Part shown: positions 21,301-34,766 of the stretch, piece by piece
How the letters are laid out: the number at the start of each line of letters is the position of its first letter
Position numbering within the stretch: position 1 is the stretch's first letter
Assembly (NCBI GenBank): GCA_036172665.1
Contig: JAYKNF010000070.1
Coordinates: 1 to 64,000, forward strand
DNA length: 64,000 nucleotides
Direction: 5' to 3'
Origin: Prosopocoilus inquinatus
Taxonomy: Eukaryota > Arthropoda > Insecta > Coleoptera > Lucanidae
The notes under the pieces: generated by a model
What the model was told of the DNA's origin: nothing
What the model saw: the letters and a program-made list of their open reading frames with translations, nothing else
Databases searched by the model: none
Position numbers and translations under genes: made by a program

Positions 21301-24300
21301 GTTTTGAACGAAACAACACGTATTAGCGTTGTTCCTGTGATGTATCTAAACGATCCTTACTTATCTAACATGTTATTTGACGTTTGGATGGACTCCAGTA
21401 AGTCTGATGTGAGATACAAAGTTTTTGGACGCAGCAGGAGCTGGAAATAGTTTTAAACGAAACAACACGTATTAGCGTTGTTCCTGTGATGTATCTAAAC
21501 GATCCTTACTTTTCTATCATGTTATTTGACGTTTCGATGGACTCCAGTAACTCTGATGTGAGATACGACATTTTCGGACGCAGCAGAAGCTGGAAATAGT
21601 TTTAAACGAAACAACACGTATTAGCGATGTTCCTGTGATGTATCTAAACGATCCTTACTCATCTATCATGTTATTAGACGTTTGGACGGACTCCAGTAAC
21701 TCTGATGTGAGATACAAAGTTCTCGGACGCAGTAGAAGCTGGAAATAGTTTTGAACGAAACAACACGTATTAGCGTTGTTCCTGTGATGTATCTAAACGA
21801 TCCTTACTTATCTAACATGTTATTTAACGTTTGGATGGACTCCAGTAAGTCTGATGTGAGATACAATGTTTTTGGACGCAGCAGGAGCTGGAAATAGTTT
21901 TAAACGAAACAACACGTATTAGCGTTGTTCCTGTGCTGTATCTAATCGATCCTTACTCATCTATCATGTTATTTGATGTTTGGATGGACTCCAGTAACTC
22001 TGATGAGGGATACAAAGATTTCGGACGCAGCAGAAGCTGGAAATAGTTTTGAACGAAACAACACGTATTAGCGTTGTTTCCGTGATGTATCTAAACGATC
22101 CTTACTTATCTAACATGTTATTTAACGTTTGGATGGACTCCAGTAAGTCTGATGTGAGATACAAAGTTTTTGGACGCAGCAGGAGCTGGAAATAGTTTTA
22201 AAAGAAACAACACGTATTAGCGTTGTTCCTGTGCTGCATCTAATCGATCCTTACTCATCTATCATGTTATTTGACGTTTCGATGGACTCCAGTAACCCTG
22301 ACGTGAGATACGATGTTCTCGGACGCAGCAGAAGCTGGAAATAGTTTTAAACGAAACAACACGCATTAGCGTTGTTCCTGTGATGTATCTAATCGATCCT
22401 TACTCATCTATCATGTTATTTGGCGTTTCGATGGACTCCAGTAACTTTGATGTGAGATACGAAGTTCTCGGACGCAGCTGAAGCTGGAAATAGTTTTAAA
22501 TGAAACAACACGTATTAGCGTTGTTCCTGTGATGTATCTAATCGATCCTTACTCATCTATCATGTTATTTGACGTTTGGACGGACTCCAGTAACTCTGAT
22601 GAGAGATACAAAGTTCTCGGACGCAGTAGAAGCTGGAAATAGTTTTGAACGAAAGAACACGTATTAGCGTTGTTCCTGTGATGTATCTAAACGATCCTTA
22701 CTTATCTAACATGTTATTTGACGTTTGGATGGACTCCAGTAAGTCTGATGTGAGATACAAAGTTTTTGGACGCAGCAGGAGCTGGAAATAGTTTTAAACG
22801 AAACAACACGTATTACCGTTGTTCCTGTGCTGTATCTAATCGATCCTTGCTCATATATCATGTTACTTGGCGTTTCGATGGACTCCAGTAACTCTGATGT
22901 GAGATACGAAGTTTTCGGACGCAGCAGAAGCTGGAAATAGTTTTAAACGAAGCAACAGGCATTAGCGTTGTTCCTGTGATGTATCAAATCGATCCTTACT
23001 CATCTATTATGTTATTTGGCATTTCGATGGACTCCAGTAACTTTGATGTGAGATACGAAGTTCTCGGACGCAGCTGAAGCTGGAAATAATTTTAAATGAA
23101 ACAACACGTATTAGCGTTGTTCCTGTGATGTATCTAATCGATCCTTACTCATCTATCATGTTATTTGGCGTTTCGATGGACTCCAGTAGCTCTGATGTGA
23201 GATACGACGTTTTCGGACGTAGCAGAAACTGGAAATAGTTTTAACCGAAACAACACGCATTAGCGTTGTTCCTGTGATGTATCTAATCGATCCTTACTCA
23301 TCTATTATGTTATTTGGCATTTCGATAGACTCCAGTAACTTTGATGTGAGATACGAAGTTCTCGGACGCAGCAGAAGCTGGAAATAGTTTTGAACGAAAC
23401 AACACGTATTAGCGTTGTTCCTGTGATGTATCTAAACGATCCTTACTTATCTAACATGTTATTTAACGTTTGGATGGACTCCAGTAAGTCTGATGTGAGA
23501 TACAAAGTTTTTGGACGCAGCAGGAGCTGGAAATAGTTTTAAACGAAACAACACGTATTAGCGTTGTTCCTGTGCTGTATCTAATCGATCCTTACTTATC
23601 TATCATATTATTTGACGTTTCGATGGACTCCAGTAACTCTGATGTGAGATACGAAGTTTTCGGACGCAGCAGAAGCTGGAAATAGTTTTAAACGAAACAA
23701 CACGCATTAGCGATGTTCCTGTAATGTATCTAATCGATCCTTACTCATCTATCATGTTATTTGACGTTTGGATGGACTCCAGTAACCCTGACGTGAGATA
23801 CGAAGTTTTCGGACGCAGCAGAAGCTGGAAATAGTTTTAAACGAAGCAACACGCATTAGCGTTGTTCCTGTGATGTATCTAATCGATCCTTACTCATCTA
23901 TTATGTTATTTGGCGTTTCGATGGACTCCAGTAACTTTGATGTGAGATACGAAGTTCTCGGACGCAGCTGAAGCTGGAAATAGTTTTAAACGAAACAACA
24001 CGTATTAGCGTTGTTCCTGTGCTGTATCTAATCGATCCTTCCTCATATATCATGTTATTTGGCGTTTCGATGGACTCCAGTAACTCTTATGTGAGATACG
24101 ACGTTTTCGGACGCAGCAGAAGCTGGAAATAGTTTTAAACGAAACAACACGTATTAGCGTTGTTCCTGTGATGTATCTAATCGATCCTTACTCATCTATC
24201 ATGTTATTTGATGTTTGGATGGACTCCAGTAACTCTGATGAGGGATACAAAGATTTCGGACGCAGCAGAAGCTGGAAATAGTTTTGAACGAAACAACACG

Positions 24301-24905
24301 TATTAGCGTTGTTCCTGTGATGTATCTAAACGATCCTTACTTTTCTATCATGTTATTTGACGTTTCGATGGACTCCAGTATCTCTGATGTGAGATACGAC
24401 GTTTTCGGACGCAGCAGAAGCTGGAAATAGTTTTAAACGATACAACACGTATTAGCGTTGTTCCTGTGATGTATCTAAACGATCCTTACTCATCTATCAT
24501 GTTATTAGACGTTTGGACGGACTCCAGTAACTCTGATGTGAGATACAAAGTTCTCGGACGCAGTAGAAGCTGGAAATAGTTTTGAACGAAACAACACGTA
24601 TTAGCGTTGTTCCTGTGATGTATCTAATCGATCCTTACTCATCTATCATGTTATTTGATGTTTGGATGGACTCCAGTAACTCTGATGAGGGATACAAAGA
24701 TTTCGGACGCAGCAGAAGCTGGAAATAGTTTTGAACGAAACAACACGTATTAGCGTTGTTCCTGTGATGTATCTAAACGATCCTTACTTTTCTATCATGT
24801 TATTTGACGTTTCGATGGACTCCAGTATCTCTGATGTGAGATACGACGTTTTCGGACGCAGCAGAAGCTGGAAATAGTTTTAAACGATACAACACGTATT
24901 AGCGT
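18350..24905. repeat. 45-mer HOR, copy 2 (44 units, 6,556 bp)
   Basis: Tandem copy of 11,645-18,349 lacking one 149-bp unit. The loss is in register: around 19,812 a unit passes straight into ttttaaacgatac, whereas copy 1 at about 13,108 has ttttgaacgaaac followed by a further E-type unit. After that point the offset to copy 1 changes from 6,705 to 6,556 and stays constant to the end. The match to copy 1 fails just beyond 24,905, where ctaatcgatccat replaces ctaaacgatcctt and an F-type unit starts at about 24,922. The last A-type ctgaggcag unit of the whole window is in this copy (19,341). Confidence 0.92.
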
Positions 24906-27900
24906 TGTTCCTGTGATGTATCTAATCGATCCATACTCATCTATTATGTTATTTGGCGTTTCGATGGAATCCAGTAACTTAGATGTGAGATACGAAGTTC
25001 TCGGACGGAGCTGAAGCTAGAAATAGTTTTAAACGAAACAACACGCATTAGCGTTGTTCCTGTGTAGTACCTAATCGATCCTTACTTATCTATCATGTTA
25101 TTTGACGTTTCGATGGTCTCCATAACTCTGATGTGAGATACGACGTTTTCGGACGCAGCAGAAGCTGGAAATAGTTTTAAACGAAACAACACGTATTAGC
25201 GATGTTCCTGTGATGTATCTAAACGATCCTTACTCATCTATCATGTTATTAGACGTTTGGACGGACTCCAGTAACTCTGATGTGAGATACAAAGTTCTCG
25301 GACGCAGTAGAAGCTGGAAATAGTTTTGAACGAAACAACACGTATTAGCGTTGTTTCCGTGATGTATCTAAACGATCCTTACTTATCTAACATGTTATTT
25401 AACGTTTAGATGGACTCCAGTAAGTCTGATGTGAGATAGAAAGTTTTTGGACGCAGCAGGAGCTGGAAATAGTTTTAAAAGAAACAACACGTATTAGCGT
25501 TGTTCCTGTGCTGCATCTAATCGATCCTTACTTATCTATCATGTTATTTGACGTTTCGATGGACTCCAGTAACCCTGACGTGAGATACGATGTTCTCGGA
25601 CGCAGCAGAATCTGGAAATAGTTTTAAACGAAACAACACGCATTAGCGTTGTTCCTGTGATGTATCTAATCGATCCTTACTCATCTATCATGTTATTTGG
25701 CGTTTCGATGGACTCCAGTAACTTTGATGTGAGATACGAAGTTCTCGGACGCAGCTGAAGCTGGAAATAGTTTTAAATGAAACAACACGTATTAGCGTTG
25801 TTCCTGTGATGTATCTAATCGATCCTTACTCATCTATCATGTTATTTGACGTTTGGACGGACTCCAGTAACTCTGATGAGAGATACAAAGTTCTCGGACG
25901 CAGTAGAAGCTGGAAATAGTTTTGAACGAAAGAACACGTATTAGCGTTGTTCCTGTGATGTATCTAAACGATCCTTACTTATCTAACATGTTATTTGACG
26001 TTTGGATGGACTCCAGTAAGTCTGATGTGAGATACAAAGTTTTTGGACGCAGCAGGAGCTGGAAATAGTTTTAAACGAAACAACACGTATTACCGTTGTT
26101 CCTGTGCTGTATCTAATCGATCCTTGCTCATATATCATGTTACTTGGAGTTTCGATGGACTCCAGTAACTCTGATGTGAGATACGAAGTTTTCGGACGCA
26201 GCAGAAGCTGGAAATAGTTTTAAACGAAGCAACACGCATTAGCGTTGTTCCTGTGATGTATCAAATCGATCCTTACTCATCTATTATGTTATTTGGCATT
26301 TCGATGGACTCCAGTAACTTTGATGTGAGATACGAAGCTCTCGGACGCAGCTGAAGCTGGAAATAATTTTAAATGAAACAACACGTATTAGCGTTGTTCC
26401 TGTGATGTATCTAATCGATCCTTACTCATCTATCATGTTATTTGGCGTTTCGATGGACTCCAGTAGCTCTGATGTGAGATACGACGTTTTCGGACGCAGT
26501 AGAAACTGGAAATAGTTTTAACCGAAACAACACGCATTAGCGTTGTTCCTGTGATGTATCTAATCGATCCTTACTCATCTATTATGTTATTTGGCATTTC
26601 GATAGACTCCAGTAACTTTGATGTGAGATACGAAGTTCTCGGACGCAGCAGAAGCTGGAAATAGTTTTGAACGAAACAACACGTATTAGCGTTGTTCCTG
26701 TGATGTATCTAAACGATCCTTACTTATCTAACATGTTATTTAATGTTTGGATGGACTCCAGTAAGTCTGATGTGAGATAAAAAGTTTTTGGACGCAGCAG
26801 GAGCTGGAAATAGTTTTAAACGAAACAACACGTATTAGCGTTGTTCCTGTGCTGTATCTAACCGATCCTTACTTATCTATCATATTATTTGACGTTTCGA
26901 TGGACTCCAGTAACTCTGATGTGAGATACGAAGTTTTCGGACGCAGCAGAAGCTGGAAATAGTTTTAAACGAAACAACACGCATTAGCGATTTTCCTGTA
27001 ATGTATCTAATCGATCCTTACTCATCTATCATGTTATTTGACGTTTGGATGGACTCCAGTAACCCTGACGTGAGATACGAAGTTTTCGGACGCAGCAGAA
27101 GCTGGAAATAGTTTTAAACGAAGCAACACGCATTAGCGTTGTTCCTGTGATGTATCTAATCGATCCTTACTCATCTATTATGTTATTTGGCGTTTCGATG
27201 GACTCCAGTAACTTTGATGTGAGATACGAAGTTCTCGGACGCAGCTGAAGCTGGAAATAGTTTTAAACGAAACAACACGTATTAGCGTTGTTCCTGTGCT
27301 GTATCTAATCGATCCTTCCTCATATATCATGTTATTTGGCGTTTCGATGGACTCCAGTAACTCTTATGTGAGATACGACGTTTTCGGACGCAGCAGAAGC
27401 TGGAAATAGTTTTAAACGAAACAACACGTATTAGCGTTGTTCCTGTGATGTATCTAATCGATCCTTACTCATCTATCATGTTATTTGATGTTTGGATGGA
27501 CTCCAGTAACTCTGATGAGGGATACAAAGATTTCGGACGCAGCAGAAGCTGGAAATAGTTTTGAACGAAACAACACGTATTAGCGTTGTTCCTGTGATGT
27601 ATCTAAACGATCCTTACTTTTCTATCATGTTATTTGACGTTTCGATGGACTCCAGTATCTCTGATGTGAGATACGACGTTTTCGGACGCAGCAGAATCTG
27701 GAAATAGTTTTAAACGATACAACACGTATTAGCGTTGTTCCTGTGATGTATCTAAACGATCCTTACTCATCTATCATGTTATTAGACGTTTGGACGGGCT
27801 CCAGTAACTCTGATGTGAGATACAAAGTTCTCGGACGCAGTAGAAGCTGGAAATAGTTTTGAACGAAACAACACGTATTAGCGTTGTTCCTGTGATGTAT

Positions 27901-28720
27901 CTAATCGATCCTTACTCATCTATCATGTTATTTGATGTTTGGATGGACTCCAGTAACTCTGATGAGGGATACAAAGATTTCGGACGCAGCAGAAGCTGGA
28001 AATAGTTTTGAACGAAACAACACGTATTAGCGTTGTTCCTGTGATGTATCTAAACGATCCTTACTTTTCTATCATGTTATTTGACGTTTCGATGGACTCC
28101 AGTATCTCTGATGTGAGATACGACGTTTTCGGACGCAGCAGAAGCTGGAAATAGTTTTAAACGATACAACACGTATTAGCATTGTTCCTGTGATGTATCT
28201 AATCGATCCTTACTCATCTATCATGTTATTTGACGTTTGGATGGACTCCAGTAATCCTGACGTGAGATACGAAGTTCTCGGACGCAGCAGAAGCTGGAAA
28301 TAGTTTTAAACGAAACAACACACATTAGCGATGTTCCTGTGATGTATCTAATCGATCCTTACTCATCTATCATGTTATTTGGCGTTTCGATGGACTCCAG
28401 TAGCTCTGATGTGAGATACGACGGTTTCGGACGCAGCAGAAGCTGGAAATAGTTTTAAACGAAACAACACGCATTAGCGTTGTTCCTGTGATGTATCTAA
28501 TCGATCCTTACTCATCTATTATGTTATTTGGCGTTTCGATGGACTACAGTAACTTTGATGTGAGATACGAAGTTCTCGGACGCAGCTGAAGCTGGAAATA
28601 GTTTTAAACGAAACAACACGTATTAGCGTTGTTCCTGTACTGTATCTAATCGATCCTTACTTATCTATCATATTATTTGACTTTTCGATGGACTCCAGTA
28701 ACTCTGATGTGAGATACGAA
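24906..28720. repeat. Transitional HOR block, largely a 22-mer-offset copy of 22.0-24.9 kb
   Basis: The block begins with F-type and E-type units. From about 25,320 to 28,180 it follows 22,043 to about 24,900 at offset 3,277 (22 x 149 minus one base, from the 148-bp unit at 25,086). Anchors: gtgagat at 22,154 and 25,431, and tgtttgg at 24,659 and 27,936. It then ends with B, I-variant, J (28,512) and K (28,661) units. The J-K pair is followed by a hybrid unit that opens the 33-mer. It also shares the 16/17-unit X segment (25,086-27,617) with the blocks to its right. Confidence 0.8.
25086..25233. repeat. 148-bp monomer (ccataac deletion), first copy
   Basis: One base is missing in ccagtaac, giving ccataac at 25,121. 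The unit has a ttatctatcatg start and a private gatggtctcc change. It is followed by P and Q units, as in all later copies, but preceded by an F unit instead of S. Confidence 0.92.
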
Positions 28721-29703
28721 GTTTTCGGACGCAGCAGAAGCTGGAAATAGTTTTGAACGAAACAACACGTATTTGCGTTGTGCCTGTGCTGCATCTAATC
28801 GATCCTTACTCATATATCATGTTACTTGGCGTTTCGATGGACTCCAGTAGCTCTAATGTGAGATACGACGTTTTCGGACGCAGCAGAAGCTGGAAATAGT
28901 TTTAAACGAAACAACACGTATTAGCGTAGTTCCTGTGATGTATCTAATCGATCCTTACTCATCTATCATGTTATTTGACGTTTGGATGGACTCCAGTAAC
29001 TCTGATGAGAGATACAAAGATTTCGGACGCAGCAGAAGCTGGAAATAGTTTTGAACGAAACAACACGTATTAGCGTTGTTCCTGTGATGTATCTAAACGA
29101 TCCTTACTTTTCTATCATGTTATTTGACGTTTCGATGGACTCCAGTAACTCTGATGTGAGATACGACATTTTCGGACGCAGCAGAAGCTGGAAATAGTTT
29201 TAAACGAAACAACACGTATTAGCGATGTTCCTGTGATGTATCTAAACGATCCTTACTCATCTATCATGTTATTAGACGTTTGGACGGACTCCAGTAACTC
29301 TGATGTGAGATACAAAGTTCTCGGACGCAGTAGAAGCTGGAAATAGTTTTGAACGAAACAACACGTATTAGCGTTGTTCCTGTGATGTATCTAAACGATC
29401 CTTACTTATCTAACATGTTATTTAACGTTTGGATGGACTCCAGTAAGTCTGATGTGAGATACAATGTTTTTGGACGCAGCAGGAGCTGGAAATAGTTTTA
29501 AACGAAACAACACGTATTAGCGTTGTTCCTGTGCTGTATCTAATCGATCCTTACTCATCTATCATGTTATTTGATGTTTGGATGAACTCCAGTAACTCTG
29601 ATGAGGGATACAAAGATTTCGGACGCAGCAGAAGCTGGAAATAGTTTTGAACGAAACAACACGTATTAGCGTTGTTCCTGTGATGTATCTAAACGATCCT
29701 TAC

Positions 29704-29851
29704 TTTTCTATCATGTTATTTGACGTTTCGATGGACTCCATAACTCTGATGTGAGATACGACGTTTTCAGACGCAGCAGAAGCTGGAAATAGTTTTAAAC
29801 GAAACAACACGTATTAGCGATGTTCCTGTGATGTATCTAAACGATCCTTAC
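29704..29851. repeat. 148-bp monomer, second copy
   Basis: Start cttttctatcatg, ccataac at 29,739, gacgttttcag (private change). Preceded by S and followed by P. It opens the first 2,383-bp X segment. Confidence 0.92.
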
Positions 29852-32086
29852 TCATCTATCATGTTATTAGACGTTTGGACGGACTCCAGTAACTCTGATG
29901 TGAGATACAAAGTTCTCGGACGCAGTAGAAGCTGGAAATAGTTTTGAACGAAACAACACGTATTAGCGTTGTTTCCGTGATGTATCTAAACGATCCTTAC
30001 TTATCTAACATGTTATTTAACGTTTGGATGGACTCCAGTAAGTCTGATGTGAGATAGAAAGTTTTTGGACGCAGCAGGAGCTGGAAATAGTTTTAAAAGA
30101 AACAACACGTATTAGCGTTGTTCCTGTGCTGCATCTAATCGATCCTTACTTATCTATCATGTTATTTGACGTTTCGATGGACTCCAGTAACCCTGACGTG
30201 AGATACGATGTTCTCGGACGCAGCAGAAGCTGGAAATAGTTTTAAACGAAACAACACGCATTAGCGTTGTTCCTGTGATGTATCTAATCGATCCTTACTC
30301 ATCTATCATGTTATTTGGCGTTTCGATGGACTCCAGTAACTTTGATGTGAGATACGAAGTTCTCGGACGCAGCTGAAGCTGGAAATAGTTTTAAATGAAA
30401 CAACACGTATTAGCGTTGTTCCTGTGAAGTATCTAATCGATCCTTACTCATCTATCATGTTATTTGACGTTTGGACGGACTCCAGTAACTCTGATGAGAG
30501 ATACAAAGTTCTCGGACGCAGTAGAAGCTGGAAATAGTTTTGAACGAAAGAACACGTATTAGCGTTGTTCCTGTGATGTATCTAAACGATCCTTACTTAT
30601 CTAACATGTTATTTGACGTTTGGATGGACTCCAGTAAGTCTGATGTGAGATACAAAGTTTTTGGACGCAGCAGGAGCTGAAAATAGTTTTAAACGAAACA
30701 ACACGTATTACCGTTGTTCCTGTGCTGTATCTAATCGATCCTTGCTCATATATCATGTTACTTGGCGTTTCGATGGACTCCAGTAACTCTGATGTGAGAT
30801 ACGAAGTTTTCGGACTCAGCAGAAGCTGGAAATAGTTTTAAACGAAGCAACACGCATTAGCGTTGTTCCTGTGATGTATCAAATCGATCCTTACTCATCT
30901 ATTATGTTATTTGGCATTTCGATGGACTCCAGTAACTTTGACGTGAGATACGAAGTTCTCGGACGCAGCTGAAGCTGGAAATAATTTTAAATGAAACAAC
31001 ACGTATTAGCGTTGTTCCTGTGATGTATCTAATCGATCCTTACTCATCTATCATGTTATTTGGCGTTTCGATGGACTTCAGTAGCTCTGATGTGAGATAC
31101 GACGTTTTCGGACGCAGCAGAAACTGGAAATAGTTTTAACCGAAACAACACGCATTAGCGTTGTTCCTGTGATGTATCTAATCGATCCTTACTCATCTAT
31201 TATGTTATTTGGCATTTCGATAGACTCCAGTAACTTTGATGTGAGATACGAAGTTCTCGGACGCAGCAGAAGCTGGAAATAGTTTTGAACGAAACAACAC
31301 GTATTAGCGTTGTTCCTGTGCTGTATCTAATCGATCCTTACTTATCTATCATATTATTTGACGTTTCGATGGACTCCAGTAACTCTGATGTGAGATACGA
31401 AGTTTTCGGACGCAGCAGAAGCTGGAAATAGTTTTAAACGAAACAACACGCATTAGCGATGTTCCTGTAATGTATCTAATCGATCCTTTCTCATCTATCA
31501 TGTTATTTGACGTTTGGATGGACTCCAGTAACCCTGACGTGAGATACGAAGTTTTCGGACGCAGCAGAAGCTGGAAATAGTTTTAAACGAAGCAACACGC
31601 ATTAGCGTTGTTCCTGTGATGTATCTAATCGATCCTTACTCATCTATTATGTTATTTGGCGTTTCGATGGACTCCAGAAACTTTGATGTGAGATACGAAG
31701 TTCTCGGACGCAGCTGAAGCTGGAAATAGTTTTAAACGAAACAACACGTATTAGCGTTGTTCCTGTGCTGTATCTAATCGATCCTTCCTCATATATCATG
31801 TTATTTGGCGTCTCGATGGACTCCAGTAACTCTTATGTGAGATACGACGTTTTCGGACGCAGCAGAAGCTGGAAATAGTTTTAAACGAAACAACACGTAT
31901 TAGCGTTGTTCCTGTGATGTATCTAATCGATCCTTACTCATCTATCATGTTATTTGATGTTTGGATGGACTCCAGTAACTCTGATGAGGGATACAAAGAT
32001 TTCGGACGCAGCAGAAGCTGGAAATAGTTTTGAACGAAACAACACGTATTAGCGTTGTTCCTGTGATGTATCTAAACGATCCTTAC

Positions 32087-32234
32087 TTTTCTATCATGTT
32101 ATTTGACGTTTCGATGGACTCCATAACTCTGATGTGAGATACGACGTTTTCGGACGCAGCAGAAGCTGGAAATAGTTTTAAACGAAACAACACGTATTAG
32201 CGATGTTCCTGTGATGTATCTAAACGATCCTTAC
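32087..32234. repeat. 148-bp monomer, third copy
   Basis: ccataac at 32,122, exactly 2,383 bp (16 x 149 - 1) after the copy at 29,739. Same S-before, P-after context. It closes the first X segment and opens a 17-unit Y segment. Confidence 0.92.
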
Positions 32235-34618
32235 TCATCTATCATGTTATTAGACGTTTGGACGGACTCCAGTAACTCTGATGTGAGATACAAAGTTCTC
32301 GGACGCAGTAGAAGCTGGAAATAGTTTTGAACGAAACAACACGTATTAGCGTTGTTTCCGTGATGTATCTAAACGATCCTTACTTATCTAACATGTTATT
32401 TAACGTTTGGATGGACTCCAGTAAGTCTGATGTGAGATACAAAGTTTTTGGACGCAGCAGGAGCTGGAAATAGTTTTAAAAGAAACAACACGTATTAGCG
32501 TTGTTCCTGTGCTGCATCTAATCGATCCTTACTTATCTATCATGTTATTTGACGTTTCGATGGACTCCAGTAACCCTGACGTGAGATACGATGTTCTCGG
32601 ACGCAGCAGAAGCTGGAAATAGTTTTAAACGAAACAACACGCATTAGCGTTGTTCCTGTGATGTATCTAATTGATCCTTACTCATCTATCATGTTATTTG
32701 GCGTTTCGATGGACTCCAGTAACTTTGATGTGAGATACGAAGTTCTCGGACGCAGCTGAAGCTGGAAATAGTTTTAAATGAAACAACACGTATTAGCGTT
32801 GTTCCTGTGATGTATCTAATCGATCCTTACTCATCTATCATGTTATTTGGCGTTTCGATGGACTCCAGTAGCTCTGATGTGAGATACGACGTTTTCGGAC
32901 GCAGCAGAAGCTGGAAATAGTTATAATCGAAACAACACGCATTAGCGTTGTTCCTGTGATGTATCTAATCGATCCTTACTCATCTATCATGTTATTTGAC
33001 GTTTGGATGGACTCCAGTAATCCTGACGTGAGATACGAAGTTCTCGGACGCAGCAGAAGCTGGAAATAGTTTTAAACGAAACAACACACATTAGCGATGT
33101 TCCTGTGATGTATCTAATCGATCCTTACTCATCTATAATGTTATTTGGCGTTTCGATGGACTCCAGTAGCTCTGATGTGAGATACGACGTTTTCGGACGC
33201 AGCAGAAGCTGGAAATAGTTTTATACGAAACAACACGCATTAGCGTTCTTCCTGTGATGTATCTAATCGATCCTTACTCATCTATCATGTTATTTGGCGT
33301 TTCGATGGACTCCGGTAACTTTGATGTGAGATACGAAGTTCTCGGACGCAGCTGAAGCTGGAAATAGTTTTAAATGAAACAACACTTATTAGCGTTGTTC
33401 CTGTGATGTATCTAATCGATCCTTACTCATCTATCATGTTATTTGGCGTTTCGATGGACTCCAGTAGCTCTGATGTGAGATACGACGTTTTCGGACGCAG
33501 CAGAAGCTGGAAATAGTTTTAAACGAAACAACACGCATTAGCGTTGTTCCTGTGATGTATCTAATCGATCCTTACTCATCTATCATGTTATTTGGCGTTT
33601 CGATGGACTCCAGTAGCTCTGATGTGAGATACGACGTTTTCGGACGCAGCAGAAGCTGGAAATAGTTTTGAACGAAACAACACGTATTAGCGTTGTGCCT
33701 GTGCTGTATCTAATCGATCCTTACTCATATATCATGTTACTTGGCGTTTCGATGGACTCCAGTAGCTCTAATGTGAGATACGACGTTTTCGGACGCAGCA
33801 GAAGCTGGAAATAGTTTTAAACGAAACAACACGTATTAGCGTTGTTCCTGTGATGTATCTAATCGATTCTTACTCATCTATCATGTTATTTGACGTTTGG
33901 ATGGACTCCAGTAACTCTGATGAGAGATACAAAGATTTCGGACGCAGCAGAAGCTGGAAATAGTTTTGAACGAAACAACACGTATTAGCGTTGTTCCTGT
34001 GATGTATCTAAACGATCCTTACTTTTCTATCATGTTATTTGACGTTTCGATGGACTCCAGTAACTCTGATGTGAGATACGACATTTTCGGACGCAGCAGA
34101 AGCTGGAAATAGTTTTAAACGAAACAACACGTATTAGCGATGTCCCTGTGATGTATCTAAATGATCCTTACTCATCTATCATGTTATTAGACGTTTGGAC
34201 GGACTCCAGTAACTCTGATGTGAGATACAAAGTTCTCGGACACAGTAGAAGCTGGAAATAGTTTTGAACGAAACAACACGTATTAGCGTTGTTCCTGTGA
34301 TGTATCTAAACGATCCTTACTTATCTAACATGTTATTTAACGTTTGGATGGACTCCAGTAAGTCTGATGTGAGATACAATGTTTTTGGACGCAGCAGGAG
34401 CTGGAAATAGTTTTAAACGAAACAACACGTATTAGCGTTGTTCCTGTGCTGTATCTAATCGATCCTTACTCATCTATCATGTTATTTGATGTTTGGATGA
34501 ACTCCAGTAACTCTGATGAGGGATACAAAGATTTCGGACGCAGCAGAAGCTGGAAATAGTTTTGAACGAAACAACACGTATTAGCGTTGTTCCTGTGATG
34601 TATCTAAACGATCCTTAC

Positions 34619-34766
34619 TTTTCTATCATGTTATTTGACGTTTCGATGGACTCCATAACTCTGATGTGAGATACGACGTTTTCGGACGCAGCAGAAGCTG
34701 GAAATAGTTTTAAACGAAACAACACGTATTAGCGATGTTCCTGTGATGTATCTAAACGATCCTTAC
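34619..34766. repeat. 148-bp monomer, fourth copy
   Basis: ccataac at 34,654, 4,915 bp after the copy at 29,739, as expected for the second 33-mer copy. It opens the second X segment. Confidence 0.92.

Larger units (their letters stand above)
28721..33635. repeat. 33-mer HOR, copy 1 (4,915 bp)
   Basis: Matches 33,636-38,550 at a constant offset of 4,915 bp (33 x 149 minus 2; each copy holds two 148-bp units). Anchors: the 148-bp units at 29,704/34,619 and 32,087/37,002; gctgaaaatag from the ttgg-type unit (caggagctga at 30,671 and 35,586); the taattgatcc variant at about 32,671 and 37,586; and the ccggtaac variant near 33,311 and 38,226. The first mismatch leftward is at 28,720/33,635 (a/c), so the two copies abut exactly. 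Confidence 0.92.
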
